Shown: positions 1 to 6,646 of the stretch, piece by piece
How the letters are laid out: every line of letters starts with the position of its first letter
How positions within the stretch are numbered: the first letter of the stretch is position 1
Assembly (NCBI GenBank): GCA_016780605.1
Contig: JADHLS010000053.1
Coordinates: forward strand, 1 to 12,952
DNA: 12,952 nt
Reading direction: 5' to 3'
Source: Reyranella sp.
GTDB taxonomy: Bacteria > Pseudomonadota > Alphaproteobacteria > Reyranellales > Reyranellaceae
Notes under the pieces: model-generated
Told to the model about the DNA's origin: nothing
The model's input: only the letters and a program-made list of their open reading frames with translations
Databases searched by the model: none
Translations under genes and position numbers: made by a program

Positions 1-34
1 GCCGTTGCCTCGCCGCCATAGGTTTGCGTCGTCA

Positions 35-1066
35 TCAGAACCTCCAGCCGAGTTTCAGGGCGGCGCCGACGTGCCACACGGCGTAATCGAAGGCGGCGAT
101 GTTCGACCAGTTGCGCTCATAGGCCATCTGCAGATCGATGGCTGGCCGGCCGAACAGGGTGGCATTGCGGTCCGAGCCGAACCAGCGGGCCGGCAGCACG
201 AACTCCAGCGTGGCGATGGGCTCGAGGAACCATTCGTTCCCGGTGAAGCCCAGGTAGGGATCGAAGGTGCGGAACATGAGCTCGGCGCCCAGGCTCAGGT
301 TCCATTGCTCGTTGATGACGTAGGTCGCCGAAGGGATGAAGTAGAAAGCCCACGACGATGGCTGGGGATCGCGGAAGCGACGCTGGGCGAAGGCTGTCAC
401 GCCGAACGACCATGCCGTGTCGGCGAACGTATCGGCCGCGAACGGCACCCGCTTGAAGCCTGCGTCGAAATTGTAGATCTTGTTGACGCCGAGGTTGAGG
501 TCCTGGCGCGTGGCGAAGCGCTGCGCGAAGAACGGATCGAAGTCGAAGCGCGGGGCGTATGCGAAGTAGGGCGAGAAGTTCTGGTCGTTGGTCGGGTCGA
601 TGTATTGCAGCCGGCCCGACAGCGCGATCTTGTCGAAGTTGGCGAACGACACCGAGGGCTGCCATGCCTGGGTGAAGCGGTCGACCTCGGCGCGGACGTT
701 GGCAGTGAAGCGCACCGGCAGGTCGAACACCGGCGTCGCCCACGACGCGCCCAGGATCGGGCTGAACTCCGCCGAGTTGGTGCCGGCCGGGCCGCTCACC
801 GGCGTGAGGTCGGCATTGGAGTTGTAGAACATCGGCAGCAGGCCGCTGATGGTGAACTGCGAGCGCCGCGCCTGCTGCTCCAGCCCCGGTGTCGTCGCGA
901 AGATGTTGTCCTGCGGTGCCGTTCGATATCGATCCGGCGTGCCGAACATCATATCGTATCGCGCCGCGTTGCCGTCACTGTGTGCATCGCTGTGCTGTGC
1001 GGCCAGCGGCATCGCGACCAGGACCGTCGCCGCCATCGCCAGTGTCGGAGGAAGGACCTTGCTCAT
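35..1066 (-). CDS. Predicted outer-membrane beta-barrel protein, 343 aa
   Basis: I do not recognise a named family. The protein starts with a typical Sec signal peptide: Lys3, a hydrophobic stretch at about residues 8-21, and a probable cleavage after PLAA. The mature part is rich in alternating polar and aromatic strands (for example SWAFYFIPSATYV, NLSLGAELMF, ALKLGWRF) and ends in Phe, the usual C-terminal residue of BAM-inserted outer-membrane barrels. I infer an outer-membrane protein of perhaps 12-16 strands; the substrate or role is unknown. The start at 1066 has a GGAAG ribosome-binding site 5 nt upstream (1072-1076). The gene lies downstream of the autotransporter on the same strand, but a 285-bp gap carrying a copy of the autotransporter's own leader separates them. 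It is therefore probably transcribed from its own promoter under the same regulator. Long plus-strand open frames across it are GC-rich shadows. Confidence 0.8.
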   Translation of the reverse strand: MSKVLPPTLAMAATVLVAMPLAAQHSDAHSDGNAARYDMMFGTPDRYRTAPQDNIFATTPGLEQQARRSQFTISGLLPMFYNSNADLTPVSGPAGTNSAEFSPILGASWATPVFDLPVRFTANVRAEVDRFTQAWQPSVSFANFDKIALSGRLQYIDPTNDQNFSPYFAYAPRFDFDPFFAQRFATRQDLNLGVNKIYNFDAGFKRVPFAADTFADTAWSFGVTAFAQRRFRDPQPSSWAFYFIPSATYVINEQWNLSLGAELMFRTFDPYLGFTGNEWFLEPIATLEFVLPARWFGSDRNATLFGRPAIDLQMAYERNWSNIAAFDYAVWHVGAALKLGWRF

Positions 1067-1084
1067 CGAATCTTCCGTCGGCGC

Positions 1085-1100
1085 GACACGTGCGTGTGTC
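1085..1100 (-). promoter_or_regulatory. Small inverted repeat in OMP leader
   Basis: GACAC and GTGTC form a 5-bp stem around a 6-nt spacer; one more C-G pair at 1084/1101 extends it. The element begins 19 nt before the start codon. The corresponding positions in the autotransporter leader keep the stem while three of six loop bases differ. It could be a 5'-UTR hairpin or a dimeric protein site. A 5-6 bp stem is weak on its own. Confidence 0.4.
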
Positions 1101-1147
1101 GGTGCGGCGCATCCTAGGTCCTACGAAGCGGGCTTTCCTTAGCGCCG

Positions 1148-1176
1148 TGTCCCCCAACTATCCAGCACGTCCCAAA
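1148..1176 (-). promoter_or_regulatory. Candidate AraC-type operator, OMP promoter
   Basis: This is the invariant 29-bp core of the leader repeat. It contains two direct GTCCC half-sites at 1149-1153 and 1169-1173, spaced 20 bp start to start, about two helical turns, as expected for an AraC-family dimer contacting one face of DNA. It ends 82 bp upstream of the start codon. A possible -10 (TAGGAT on the minus strand, at about 1111-1116, conserved in both leaders) lies downstream with no good -35, which would suit activator dependence. Assignment to the neighbouring regulator is inference. Confidence 0.5.
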
Positions 1177-1251
1177 CGGGCGAAGCGCCAAGATCACCAA
1201 GGCAGCAACGGGCCTGGCAATCATCGCGGTGCCTCCCCGGTCTGCCCCAGA

Positions 1252-1268
1252 GGCACGCGTAGCGTGCC
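1252..1268 (-). terminator. Candidate hairpin terminator after the autotransporter
   Basis: GGCACGC and GCGTGCC form a perfect 7-bp GC-rich stem with a 3-nt loop, about 85 nt past the autotransporter stop codon and before the next promoter block. There is no following T-run, so this is not a classical intrinsic terminator. It could mark a Rho-dependent 3' end or stabilise the transcript. Confidence 0.35.
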
Positions 1269-1351
1269 GCGCCGATCGCTGCTCTGTGGTCGGGAAAGAG
1301 AGTGCACTCCACCATGCCGGACGGCCGGCGCGCCCGCAGGAGCGGCCCGCC

Positions 1352-4300
1352 CTACCATGAGTAGCGCACGCCGAGATCGGCCTTGACGCCGTTGCGACGT
1401 TGCTGATTGGAAGTACCGAACTGGTAACCGCCCTGGGCAAAAAGGCTCACATTGGAAAACAGCTTCGCGCTGAGACCGCCGGCGAATTCCAGTCGCGTCG
1501 TCTCCTCAACCAAGGGTACGGCTTCGACGCCGAACATCGTGGTCGCCCGGGCGCCCCAATCGCGCCAGACATTGCCGCGCACGTAAGGCTGCCATATCCG
1601 TCCGGCACCGTCGCTGATGGTCCATTTGCCGCGCAGGCCAAGTCGCCCGCTAGGGCCGGACGTCGTGCCAAGCCCGACCGTGCCCAAACCGTCATTGCTG
1701 TCCTCGAAGGAAACCTGCTGCCAGAGAACCTGCCACTGGGGTTCCAGCACGAAGCCCGGCCCCAGCCGAGCAAGCGGAATCGGATATCCCGCTTCGAGCG
1801 ATGCGGTAAAGCCAGAGCCTTTGATGGGAAGATTCGCAAACTGAGTCCACGCGTTGCCGCTGTAGAACGAGCCTTGCAGGACAGCGTCGACGTACCAGCC
1901 GGTCGGACCATAATGGGTCCAGTAGCCTCCAACTGAATAGGCATTGAGATTGAGCGAACCGGTGTACTGTAGCGCATAAGCCGTCGCCGCCGTATTGGTG
2001 ACGAGCCCATCGACGGTCAGGTAGCCATTCCCAAAGGCGAAATAGACACCGGCGGTATCGCTGTGGTCTGAAATCAGACTGCCGCGCCAGACGTCGATAC
2101 CGGCCTGGATGCCGAGCAACCGGCCGGTGGCGCGCGGATCAGCGAAAGCCTGATAGCGGTTGTAGATCTGCTGGCCGAGCAGGCGGCCCCAGGCGGCCGG
2201 GCGGCACTTCTCGTCGGAGACAGTGCCGGATAGCGCGTTGACGACAGAGACGCCCCCGGACGGTGCATTCAAGCACGCCGCATCTGCCGCCGTATCGCCG
2301 ATGCGCTCGTGCAGGGTGCCCAGGGTAAGGAGCCCCATCTGCCGGGCGATCGGCTGCACCACACCGTAGGTGGCAAGCTCCGGTCCGATGATTGGCCAGA
2401 GGCCCGGCGGCGGGGGGCCGTCGCTGGGTGCAGGGTCAGACGGCAGCTCATTGCCAGGCGCGATCGGTCCATTGCCGCTTCCCCCCGCACCAACGAAGTC
2501 GTTGCGCAGGAACCAGTCATTAGGGCTGCTGCCGTCGACGGCACCGCGGAAGAGACGGTAATCAAAGAAACCGGCGCGCAGCTCTGCATTGGCGAGTGTA
2601 AAGGCGTTCGGGTCCGTGCTACCGCTGTTTGTTACCACGACCACCGGGATGCCATTCGTCGTCTCAGCGCCTCCGCCGCCCACGTTGGTAATACGAATGA
2701 GTGAGTTGCCGGTGGCGCCGCCCCCACTGATGACCAGCCGATCCGATGGAGAGCCGTCGCCTGCGAGGAATGTGTTGAGGGCGAGCGTGCCGTTCCTGCC
2801 GACATAACCGTTCACCGTCAGCGCTCCGAATTGCCCTGCTGGAAGTCCGAACCCAGGCATTACCGTTCCCGCATTGGTGACGGTGTTGAAGACCGTTCCG
2901 GTACTACCCAAAGTTCCGGCGGGCTGGACATTGACTGGCGACTGGAGCGAGCCGGTCAGGTTGATGGCTCCCGCGCTGATTGTGGTCAGACCGGTATAGG
3001 TGTTCGCACCCGGCAGAGTGAGCGTGCCGGTGCCCACCTTCACCAGCGACCCCCCCGTGCCGCCTGCCACACCTTGGTCGGCGATAACCCCGCTGACCGT
3101 TGTCGAGAGATTGTTCAGGCCGACCGTGAGTACCTTTGAACCAAGAAAATAGTTTCCCGCGCCCGCGATCGAGCCAGCGGTCATGCCGGCAGACGTCAGC
3201 GTCGAGATATCGACCACGCCACCGCTATTCGCAATGAACTGAGCGGCGCCACCGGTGGCGGAATCAAAGAAGCTCGTGATCCCACCACCATTCGTCACAA
3301 TCGTCGCGGTGCCCCCGGTGCTGGTGCCCCTGAAATTCAATGCGGCATTGTTCGTGATATTCGCCTGAGCGGCACTGGCGGAAGCGGAAAAAGTCGTGGT
3401 GCCATTGTTGGTGATTGTTGATTGGCCGGCTGCAGAAGTGGCGGTGAAATTCAGCGTTCCCGAGTTCGTGATGTTCGCCTGAGCGGCACTGGCGGAACCA
3501 GAAAAAGTCGTGGTGCCGTTATTCGTGATTGTTGATTGGCCGGCTGCAGAAGTGGCGGTGAAATTCAGCGTTCCAACGTTCGTGATGTTCGCCTGAGCGG
3601 CAGTAGCAGAATCGCCAAAAGTCGTCGTGCCAATATTGGTGATCGTCGATGTGCCGGCGCTCGAATTGCCGAACAAATTCAGGTTGCTGCCAGTCGAGTT
3701 CAGGATGGTGGCATTGCCCGCGTTGCTGCTGGCCAAAAACGCGATGTTGTTGCCGGCAGTCATGTTCTGGATGGTGGCGCTGCCCGCGTTGCTCGTATTG
3801 GTGAAGGTGATGTTGCCTCCGCCAGTGGCACTGTCATTTATGATAGTGGCGCCACCAGCGGTGCTCGTGCCCGCGAAAATGACGCTACCTGCACCAAAAT
3901 TATTCCGAATAAGGGAACTACCAGCACTGCTGCCGTTGTTGAAAGTGATCGTACCAGTCGTACCGCCTCCGGTTTGATTCTCAAAGTTGGCGCCACCTGC
4001 GGTACTGCCACCATTGAACACGATTGCTCCGCCTCTATTGCCATAGGAAATCGTGTTGTCGCCCGCTGTACTGCTGTTGAAGTTCAGTGTCCCTCCCGAC
4101 AGGACGATAATATTTTGGGCATTGCCGGAAGCATTTCCCGTAACGCCGCCGTTGTTCAGGTTAAGAGTGCCAAACACACCGATACTGTAGGCTGGCGCGC
4201 CAGCCACGAATTGGAACTGGTTGAGAGTGTTGGTTGTCGGGCCAAATATGTTTGGGTTAGTAACCGTCGCTGGCCCAAAGGACGCGGTGCCAGTCGGCAC

Positions 4301-4522
4301 CGAGGCCGGCGTCCAGTTGCCGGGGGTATTAAAAGAGGTATCTCCTGGATTTGCTCCCAGCCATGTGGCGTTCTGGGCACGGGCCGGTGTCGTTGCGAAC
4401 GCCGCCATGGCCACCGCGGACGTCAACAGCGATGCAGCCATGAGGGCGATGGCCGACGCGGTTTCGTCAGGTTGGTTTCTGTGCGCAGTGAACGTACGCG
4501 CTAAGGCAATGCGCTTGCCCAT
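1352..4522 (-). CDS. Type V autotransporter adhesin with PATR beta-helix passenger, 1056 aa
   Basis: This is a classical (type Va) autotransporter, predicted to thread its passenger domain to the cell surface. The N-terminus (residues 1-50) is an extended signal peptide with Lys/Arg at 3, 4 and 9, a hydrophobic core at about 24-42, and probable cleavage at ATTPARA-Q. The passenger opens with the NATWLG...NWTPASVPTGTASFG block common in this family. About 300 residues of Asn/Thr/Gly-rich beta-helix coils with a period near 19 aa follow, then a PATR motif (GTGTLTLPGANTYTG, about 495-510) and an autochaperone-like region (GDGSPSDRLVI, about 575-600). A Pro-rich linker lies near 694-707, and a C-terminal barrel from about 775 ends in GVRYSW. 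I chose 4522 over an upstream in-frame ATG at 4669. The later start begins the signal peptide, and its leader matches that of the OMP gene base for base in spacing; the 4669 start would overlap araC. The ribosome-binding site is weak (AGAG). The ligand is unknown. Confidence 0.92.
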   Translation of the reverse strand: MGKRIALARTFTAHRNQPDETASAIALMAASLLTSAVAMAAFATTPARAQNATWLGANPGDTSFNTPGNWTPASVPTGTASFGPATVTNPNIFGPTTNTLNQFQFVAGAPAYSIGVFGTLNLNNGGVTGNASGNAQNIIVLSGGTLNFNSSTAGDNTISYGNRGGAIVFNGGSTAGGANFENQTGGGTTGTITFNNGSSAGSSLIRNNFGAGSVIFAGTSTAGGATIINDSATGGGNITFTNTSNAGSATIQNMTAGNNIAFLASSNAGNATILNSTGSNLNLFGNSSAGTSTITNIGTTTFGDSATAAQANITNVGTLNFTATSAAGQSTITNNGTTTFSGSASAAQANITNSGTLNFTATSAAGQSTITNNGTTTFSASASAAQANITNNAALNFRGTSTGGTATIVTNGGGITSFFDSATGGAAQFIANSGGVVDISTLTSAGMTAGSIAGAGNYFLGSKVLTVGLNNLSTTVSGVIADQGVAGGTGGSLVKVGTGTLTLPGANTYTGLTTISAGAINLTGSLQSPVNVQPAGTLGSTGTVFNTVTNAGTVMPGFGLPAGQFGALTVNGYVGRNGTLALNTFLAGDGSPSDRLVISGGGATGNSLIRITNVGGGGAETTNGIPVVVVTNSGSTDPNAFTLANAELRAGFFDYRLFRGAVDGSSPNDWFLRNDFVGAGGSGNGPIAPGNELPSDPAPSDGPPPPGLWPIIGPELATYGVVQPIARQMGLLTLGTLHERIGDTAADAACLNAPSGGVSVVNALSGTVSDEKCRPAAWGRLLGQQIYNRYQAFADPRATGRLLGIQAGIDVWRGSLISDHSDTAGVYFAFGNGYLTVDGLVTNTAATAYALQYTGSLNLNAYSVGGYWTHYGPTGWYVDAVLQGSFYSGNAWTQFANLPIKGSGFTASLEAGYPIPLARLGPGFVLEPQWQVLWQQVSFEDSNDGLGTVGLGTTSGPSGRLGLRGKWTISDGAGRIWQPYVRGNVWRDWGARATTMFGVEAVPLVEETTRLEFAGGLSAKLFSNVSLFAQGGYQFGTSNQQRRNGVKADLGVRYSW
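3357..3641 (-). repeat. 114-bp tandem repeats (2.5 copies) in the passenger domain
   Basis: Copies run 3357-3470, 3471-3584 and a more diverged half copy 3585-3641. The first two differ at about 9 of 114 positions by eye. Each encodes 38 residues, which are two related 19-residue coils (NITNSGTLNFTATSAAGQS and TITNNGTTTFSGSASAAQA types). The frame is kept, so copy-number change would lengthen or shorten the beta-helix stalk without disrupting the protein. More diverged coils of the same kind continue toward the N-terminus (about 3640-4080). Confidence 0.9.
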
Positions 4523-4540
4523 TGGATGCTCTGCCGGCCT

Positions 4541-4661
4541 GACACGCTCGAGTGTCGATGCGACGCATCCTAGGTGAAGCACAGCAGGCTTTCCTTGGCG
4601 CCCTGTCCCCCAACTATCCAGCACGTCCCAAAAGGACAAAGCGCTAAAGATCACGAAGGCA
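4541..4661 (-). repeat. Leader repeat copy 2 (upstream of the autotransporter)
   Basis: This is the partner of the block at 1085-1204, in the same orientation. It spans the 3' end of araC (stop at 4644-4646) and most of the araC-autotransporter gap, starting 19 nt before the autotransporter start codon. It contains a GACAC/GTGTC inverted repeat (4541-4556), a conserved CCTAGG (4569-4574) and the 29-bp core (4604-4632). Because it includes genuine araC coding sequence, it is the likelier parental copy. Confidence 0.88.
4604..4632 (-). promoter_or_regulatory. Candidate AraC-type operator, autotransporter promoter
   Basis: These 29 bp are identical to 1148-1176, with GTCCC direct half-sites at 4605-4609 and 4625-4629 (20 bp apart). 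The element lies 82 bp upstream of the autotransporter start and about 12 bp past the araC stop codon. A neighbouring AraC-family gene and the second perfect copy make it the best operator candidate in the window. Binding is inferred, not shown. Confidence 0.52.
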
Positions 4662-5660
4662 ATCGGCAAAACTGCGAGCGGCCAGTGGCATCACTTCCTT
4701 GAGTTGAGGCACGGGCAAAAAGCCGGCATGGGAGGCCGCTCTGACGTCTCGCGGACTGAGGCCAAACTCACGCCTGAACGCGCGGCTGAAACTCGAAGCG
4801 TCGGCGAAGCAAAGAACCTCGGCGATCCTGCCGATCGGCAACGCGCTGGACACGTCGCAAAGCATCACGAAGCTCTCCGACAGTCTCTGGCGCCGGATGT
4901 AGTGAGCGACGCCCCCTTCGCCTTCGAGGAGGCGGTACAGCTGGGACCGGGATGTGGCCGCCTCGCGGCAAAGCTTGTCGGGCCCCAGCGAAGGCGAACG
5001 CAGATGAGCGCGAACCGCGCGGCGTACGCGTTCCATCAACGTGAAATCCATCTCGCCCTGAGCGTTTGCCAGACGGTCTGCAGACGGCGCCAGGCAGGCA
5101 CCGATCATCGCCTCCACGGCCTTCACCAAGCGCGGACCATCGTCAGATGCGAGATCCCGCAGATTCTTCGTCAGCAGCAGCATGTAATCGGCAAGCAGCC
5201 TGCCTGCGGGCGTACTCAGTGGCTTGGCTCGCGCCTCGTCGAGCGAGCTCGCGATGCCCGCGAAAGCATTGCGCGACAGGTAGAATTGCACACGCTCGTA
5301 TTCGTCCTTCGCCGTAGCCATCTCGTCCGCCAGCGAAATCACGAAGGGACTTCCAGGCTGGACAATGACCGCTTCGTTGCGCGCGCGAAGAGCCACTGTG
5401 CCGCGCGTGTAGACGGTCAGAACCCAATGGTCGATCGGGTTGCGGCGAATGAGTGCCTTCGTTCTCGAAGAGGCGATTGCCTGGGCCTTGCATTGACCGA
5501 CCGTCAGTCCTCCCAATGACCAGACTTCGCTCCGCGCAGTGAAGCCGTCGTCCGGACTGGTTGATACGGCGGTGTCGAGTAACGAGCTGTACCAAGCACG
5601 CCACGAGTCGAACTGCTCGCGAGGCGGCAGGGATAGTGTCTCGATGGTGGTAGATAACAT
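4644..5660 (-). CDS. AraC-family transcriptional regulator, 338 aa
   Basis: This is a cytoplasmic DNA-binding regulator. Residues about 40-190 form an AraC-binding-like/FeaR-type N-terminal domain (RRNPIDHWVLTVYTRGTVAL, then VQPGSPFVISLADEM). Residues about 210-310 form the double helix-turn-helix domain: first helix pair LCREAATSRSQLYRLLEGEGG, second pair PIGRIAEVLCFADASSFSRAF, followed by RREFGLSPRDVR, the typical family C-terminal signature. The length is normal for the family. I chose 5660 because a GAGGG ribosome-binding site lies 4 nt upstream (5665-5669) and the domain begins soon after. An upstream in-frame extension to 5894 would run through the presumed control region and has no family-like sequence. 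The gene precedes the autotransporter on the same strand with a 121-bp gap, so it is the obvious candidate activator of that gene and of the OMP. The effector is unknown. Confidence 0.92.
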   Translation of the reverse strand: MLSTTIETLSLPPREQFDSWRAWYSSLLDTAVSTSPDDGFTARSEVWSLGGLTVGQCKAQAIASSRTKALIRRNPIDHWVLTVYTRGTVALRARNEAVIVQPGSPFVISLADEMATAKDEYERVQFYLSRNAFAGIASSLDEARAKPLSTPAGRLLADYMLLLTKNLRDLASDDGPRLVKAVEAMIGACLAPSADRLANAQGEMDFTLMERVRRAVRAHLRSPSLGPDKLCREAATSRSQLYRLLEGEGGVAHYIRRQRLSESFVMLCDVSSALPIGRIAEVLCFADASSFSRAFRREFGLSPRDVRAASHAGFLPVPQLKEVMPLAARSFADCLRDL

Positions 5661-5961
5661 CGTGCCCTCACACCGGCCCACGAACATATGGCCAAGCAAT
5701 GGGGTCGAACTTCTCCGATCAGAACCATACCGTAGGTTGATTGTGCAAACACGCAACCCTGCGATCTGATTCTGAAAAGCCCCGACGCGTTTGGGACACC
5801 GGGAACAGTCAGGGGATTCCAAGCTGATGTGTGTCCAAAGGCGATTGGCAAGAATGCCTTCCCACATGGTGTGCGTCGCGGTTTCGTCATTCACCGGACT
5901 ATGACGGACACCTTCGTCGATCCGGCCTGGTGCAGCGTCACTTCACCATGAGGAGAAGCAG
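5661..5961. other. Divergent control region, araC / DUF992 remnant
   Basis: These 301 bp contain no convincing gene. They hold the araC ribosome-binding site (5665-5669), an operator-like inverted repeat (5790-5840) and the AGGAG ribosome-binding site (5951-5955) of the broken DUF992 gene. Core promoter hexamers are not clear enough to call. Confidence 0.55.
5790..5840 (+). promoter_or_regulatory. Operator-like site and inverted repeat upstream of araC
   Basis: Positions 5790-5816 match the 29-bp operator core of the two leaders at 18 of 27 positions when read on the opposite strand relative to each target gene. The shared bases include TTTGGGAC at one end and GGGGA at the other, with the same 20-bp spacing of TCCC half-sites. 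A further arm, GTGTCCAAAG at 5831-5840, forms an imperfect inverted repeat with TTTGGGACAC at 5790-5799. The site lies 130-180 bp upstream of the araC start, suitable for autoregulation. The match is weaker than between the two leaders and could be partly chance. Confidence 0.38.
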
Positions 5962-6209
5962 ATGAGCCCTATCGAGAGGAGCCTGGTGCTCGCCGCAGCA
6001 CTGACCGGGGTCGCCTCCCGCCCGGCGCGCTCGGTGGCGAATATGCCGGACCGACGGCCCAGGGGACTGTCGGTGTCGGAGTCGGAGCCAATGTGCTGCT
6101 CGGCGGCAGCAGCAACCAGATCACCCTGCAGCCCGTCAGCGTCGAAGGCAGTGTCGGCTTGAACGCCGCCGCCGGCGTAGCCGCGATGTCGCTCCGCAAG
6201 GCGCCCTAG
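5962..6209 (+). pseudogene. DUF992-family gene remnant with internal deletion and frameshift
   Basis: The 5' part has a strong ribosome-binding site (AGGAG, 6 nt before ATG 5962) and encodes a signal-peptide start, MSPIERSLVLAAALTGVAS. From 6018 another frame reads PPGALGGEYAGPTAQGTVG, then VGVGANVLLGGSSNQITLQP, VSVEGSVGLNAAAGVAAMSL and a TAG stop at 6207-6209. The PGAL, GANVLVGGS and LQPxSVxGxxGxN motifs are those of the DUF992 C-terminus as I know the family. The two parts are out of frame (offset 56 nt) and total about 83 codons, against about 150-160 aa for complete members. An internal deletion of roughly 70-75 codons with loss of frame explains this. If translated from 5962 it would give a 66-aa peptide with an unrelated tail. 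DUF992 proteins are secreted and of unknown function. Confidence 0.75.
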
Positions 6210-6261
6210 TCCGGCCGCGCCGAACGATCATCGCCACAGTGCTGCGCACGGGAGAAGGACA

Positions 6262-6642
6262 ATGGTGTTCACCGCAGAATCGACATTCGCTAACTTCCTG
6301 GCCGACGCCTTTGCCGTCTTCATATTCATCCTGTGGTTCTGGCTTTTCATAACCACGGCAAGCGATCTGTTCCGGCGCCAGGACATCTCGGGATTCGGCA
6401 AGGTAATGTGGGTCATCCTCCTCATCGTGCTGCCCTATATCGGCATCTTCGCCTATATTCTCACGCAAGGCGGCGGCATGGCGGAGCGCAACCGCAGCCA
6501 GGCGCGCCAGGCCCGCGACGAACTGCGCCAGATCGTGGGCTTCAGCGTCGCCGACGAGCTTGCTAAGCTTGAACGATTGGTGGCGGAGAAGTCGATTTCC
6601 AAGGAAGAATATGCGCGCCTGAGGGCGCGGATCCTTCAATAG
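6262..6642 (+). CDS. Two-helix membrane protein with PLDc_N and SHOCT domains, 126 aa
   Basis: This is a small inner-membrane protein of unknown function. Two membrane segments lie at about residues 13-32 (FLADAFAVFIFILWFWLFI) and 47-68 (GKVMWVILLIVLPYIGIFAY). They have the WxxLLIVLPYIG-type pattern of the PLDc_N (phospholipase D-nuclease N-terminal) domain, but no catalytic HKD domain follows. After a basic, coiled stretch (74-95) comes a SHOCT motif (98-125: ELAKLERLVAEKSISKEEYA), a short helical hairpin often at the C-terminus of small membrane proteins. The start has a good GGAGAAGG ribosome-binding site (6251-6258). It ends 4 nt before the RND adaptor gene, so it is probably the first gene of that operon. 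It may act as an accessory or stress-linked membrane protein; that is inference from position only. Confidence 0.87.
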   Translation: MVFTAESTFANFLADAFAVFIFILWFWLFITTASDLFRRQDISGFGKVMWVILLIVLPYIGIFAYILTQGGGMAERNRSQARQARDELRQIVGFSVADELAKLERLVAEKSISKEEYARLRARILQ

Positions 6643-6646
6643 CCCG

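Larger units (their letters stand above)
1085..1204 (-). repeat. Leader repeat copy 1 (upstream of the OMP gene)
   Basis: This is one of two directly oriented copies of a promoter-leader block; the other is at 4541-4661. By hand alignment there are about 19 mismatches and one single-base gap in 121 columns. Positions 1148-1176 are identical to 4604-4632 over 29 bp, while the stretch between the core and the hairpin (about 1120-1130) has diverged most. The offset is constant (3456) from 1085 to 1188, so both copies stand at exactly the same distance from their start codons (19 nt from the near edge). The distal end (1190-1204) matches the last codons of the araC gene found in copy 2. Copy 1 therefore looks derived from an araC-promoter junction. 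Confidence 0.88.
1067..1351 (-). other. Intergenic region with duplicated leader and hairpins
   Basis: This 285-bp gap between the end of the autotransporter and the start of the outer-membrane protein holds no convincing gene. From the gene-proximal side it contains the ribosome-binding site (1072-1076), the leader repeat (1085-1204), a strong hairpin (1252-1268), a 10-bp perfect palindrome GAGTGCACTC (1300-1309), and a small GC hairpin with stem GCCGG/CCGGC and loop ACGG (1316-1329). The hairpins lie just after the autotransporter stop and may end its transcript. Confidence 0.6.

Noticed and set aside
5..1117. Open frame of 370 codons on the plus strand opposite the OMP gene
   Set aside because: Composition is Arg/Glu/Val-rich with no domain or signal, typical of the reverse-strand shadow of a GC-rich gene. 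The minus-strand frame has a signal peptide, a ribosome-binding site and a barrel-type C-terminus.
3357..3641. Tandem repeats as a possible CRISPR array
   Set aside because: Repeats are contiguous, in frame with a protein, and have no unique spacers of regular size; no cas genes nearby.
3536..4504. 322-codon plus-strand frame opposite the autotransporter passenger
   Set aside because: A repetitive shadow produced by the reverse complement of the Asn/Thr/Gly repeats.
1085..4661. The two leader copies as ends of a mobile element or attachment sites
   Set aside because: No transposase, integrase or target duplication; both copies stand at fixed distance from start codons, which fits promoters better.
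4523..4669. A 49-residue N-terminal extension of the autotransporter (start at 4669)
   Set aside because: It would read through the promoter-leader block and overlap araC. The leader's equal spacing from 4522 and from the OMP start, and the signal peptide beginning at 4522, favour the shorter form.
5661..5894. A 78-residue N-terminal extension of the AraC regulator (start at 5894)
   Set aside because: Not family-like, Cys-rich, and it would cover the operator-like site; the start at 5660 has its own GAGGG ribosome-binding site.
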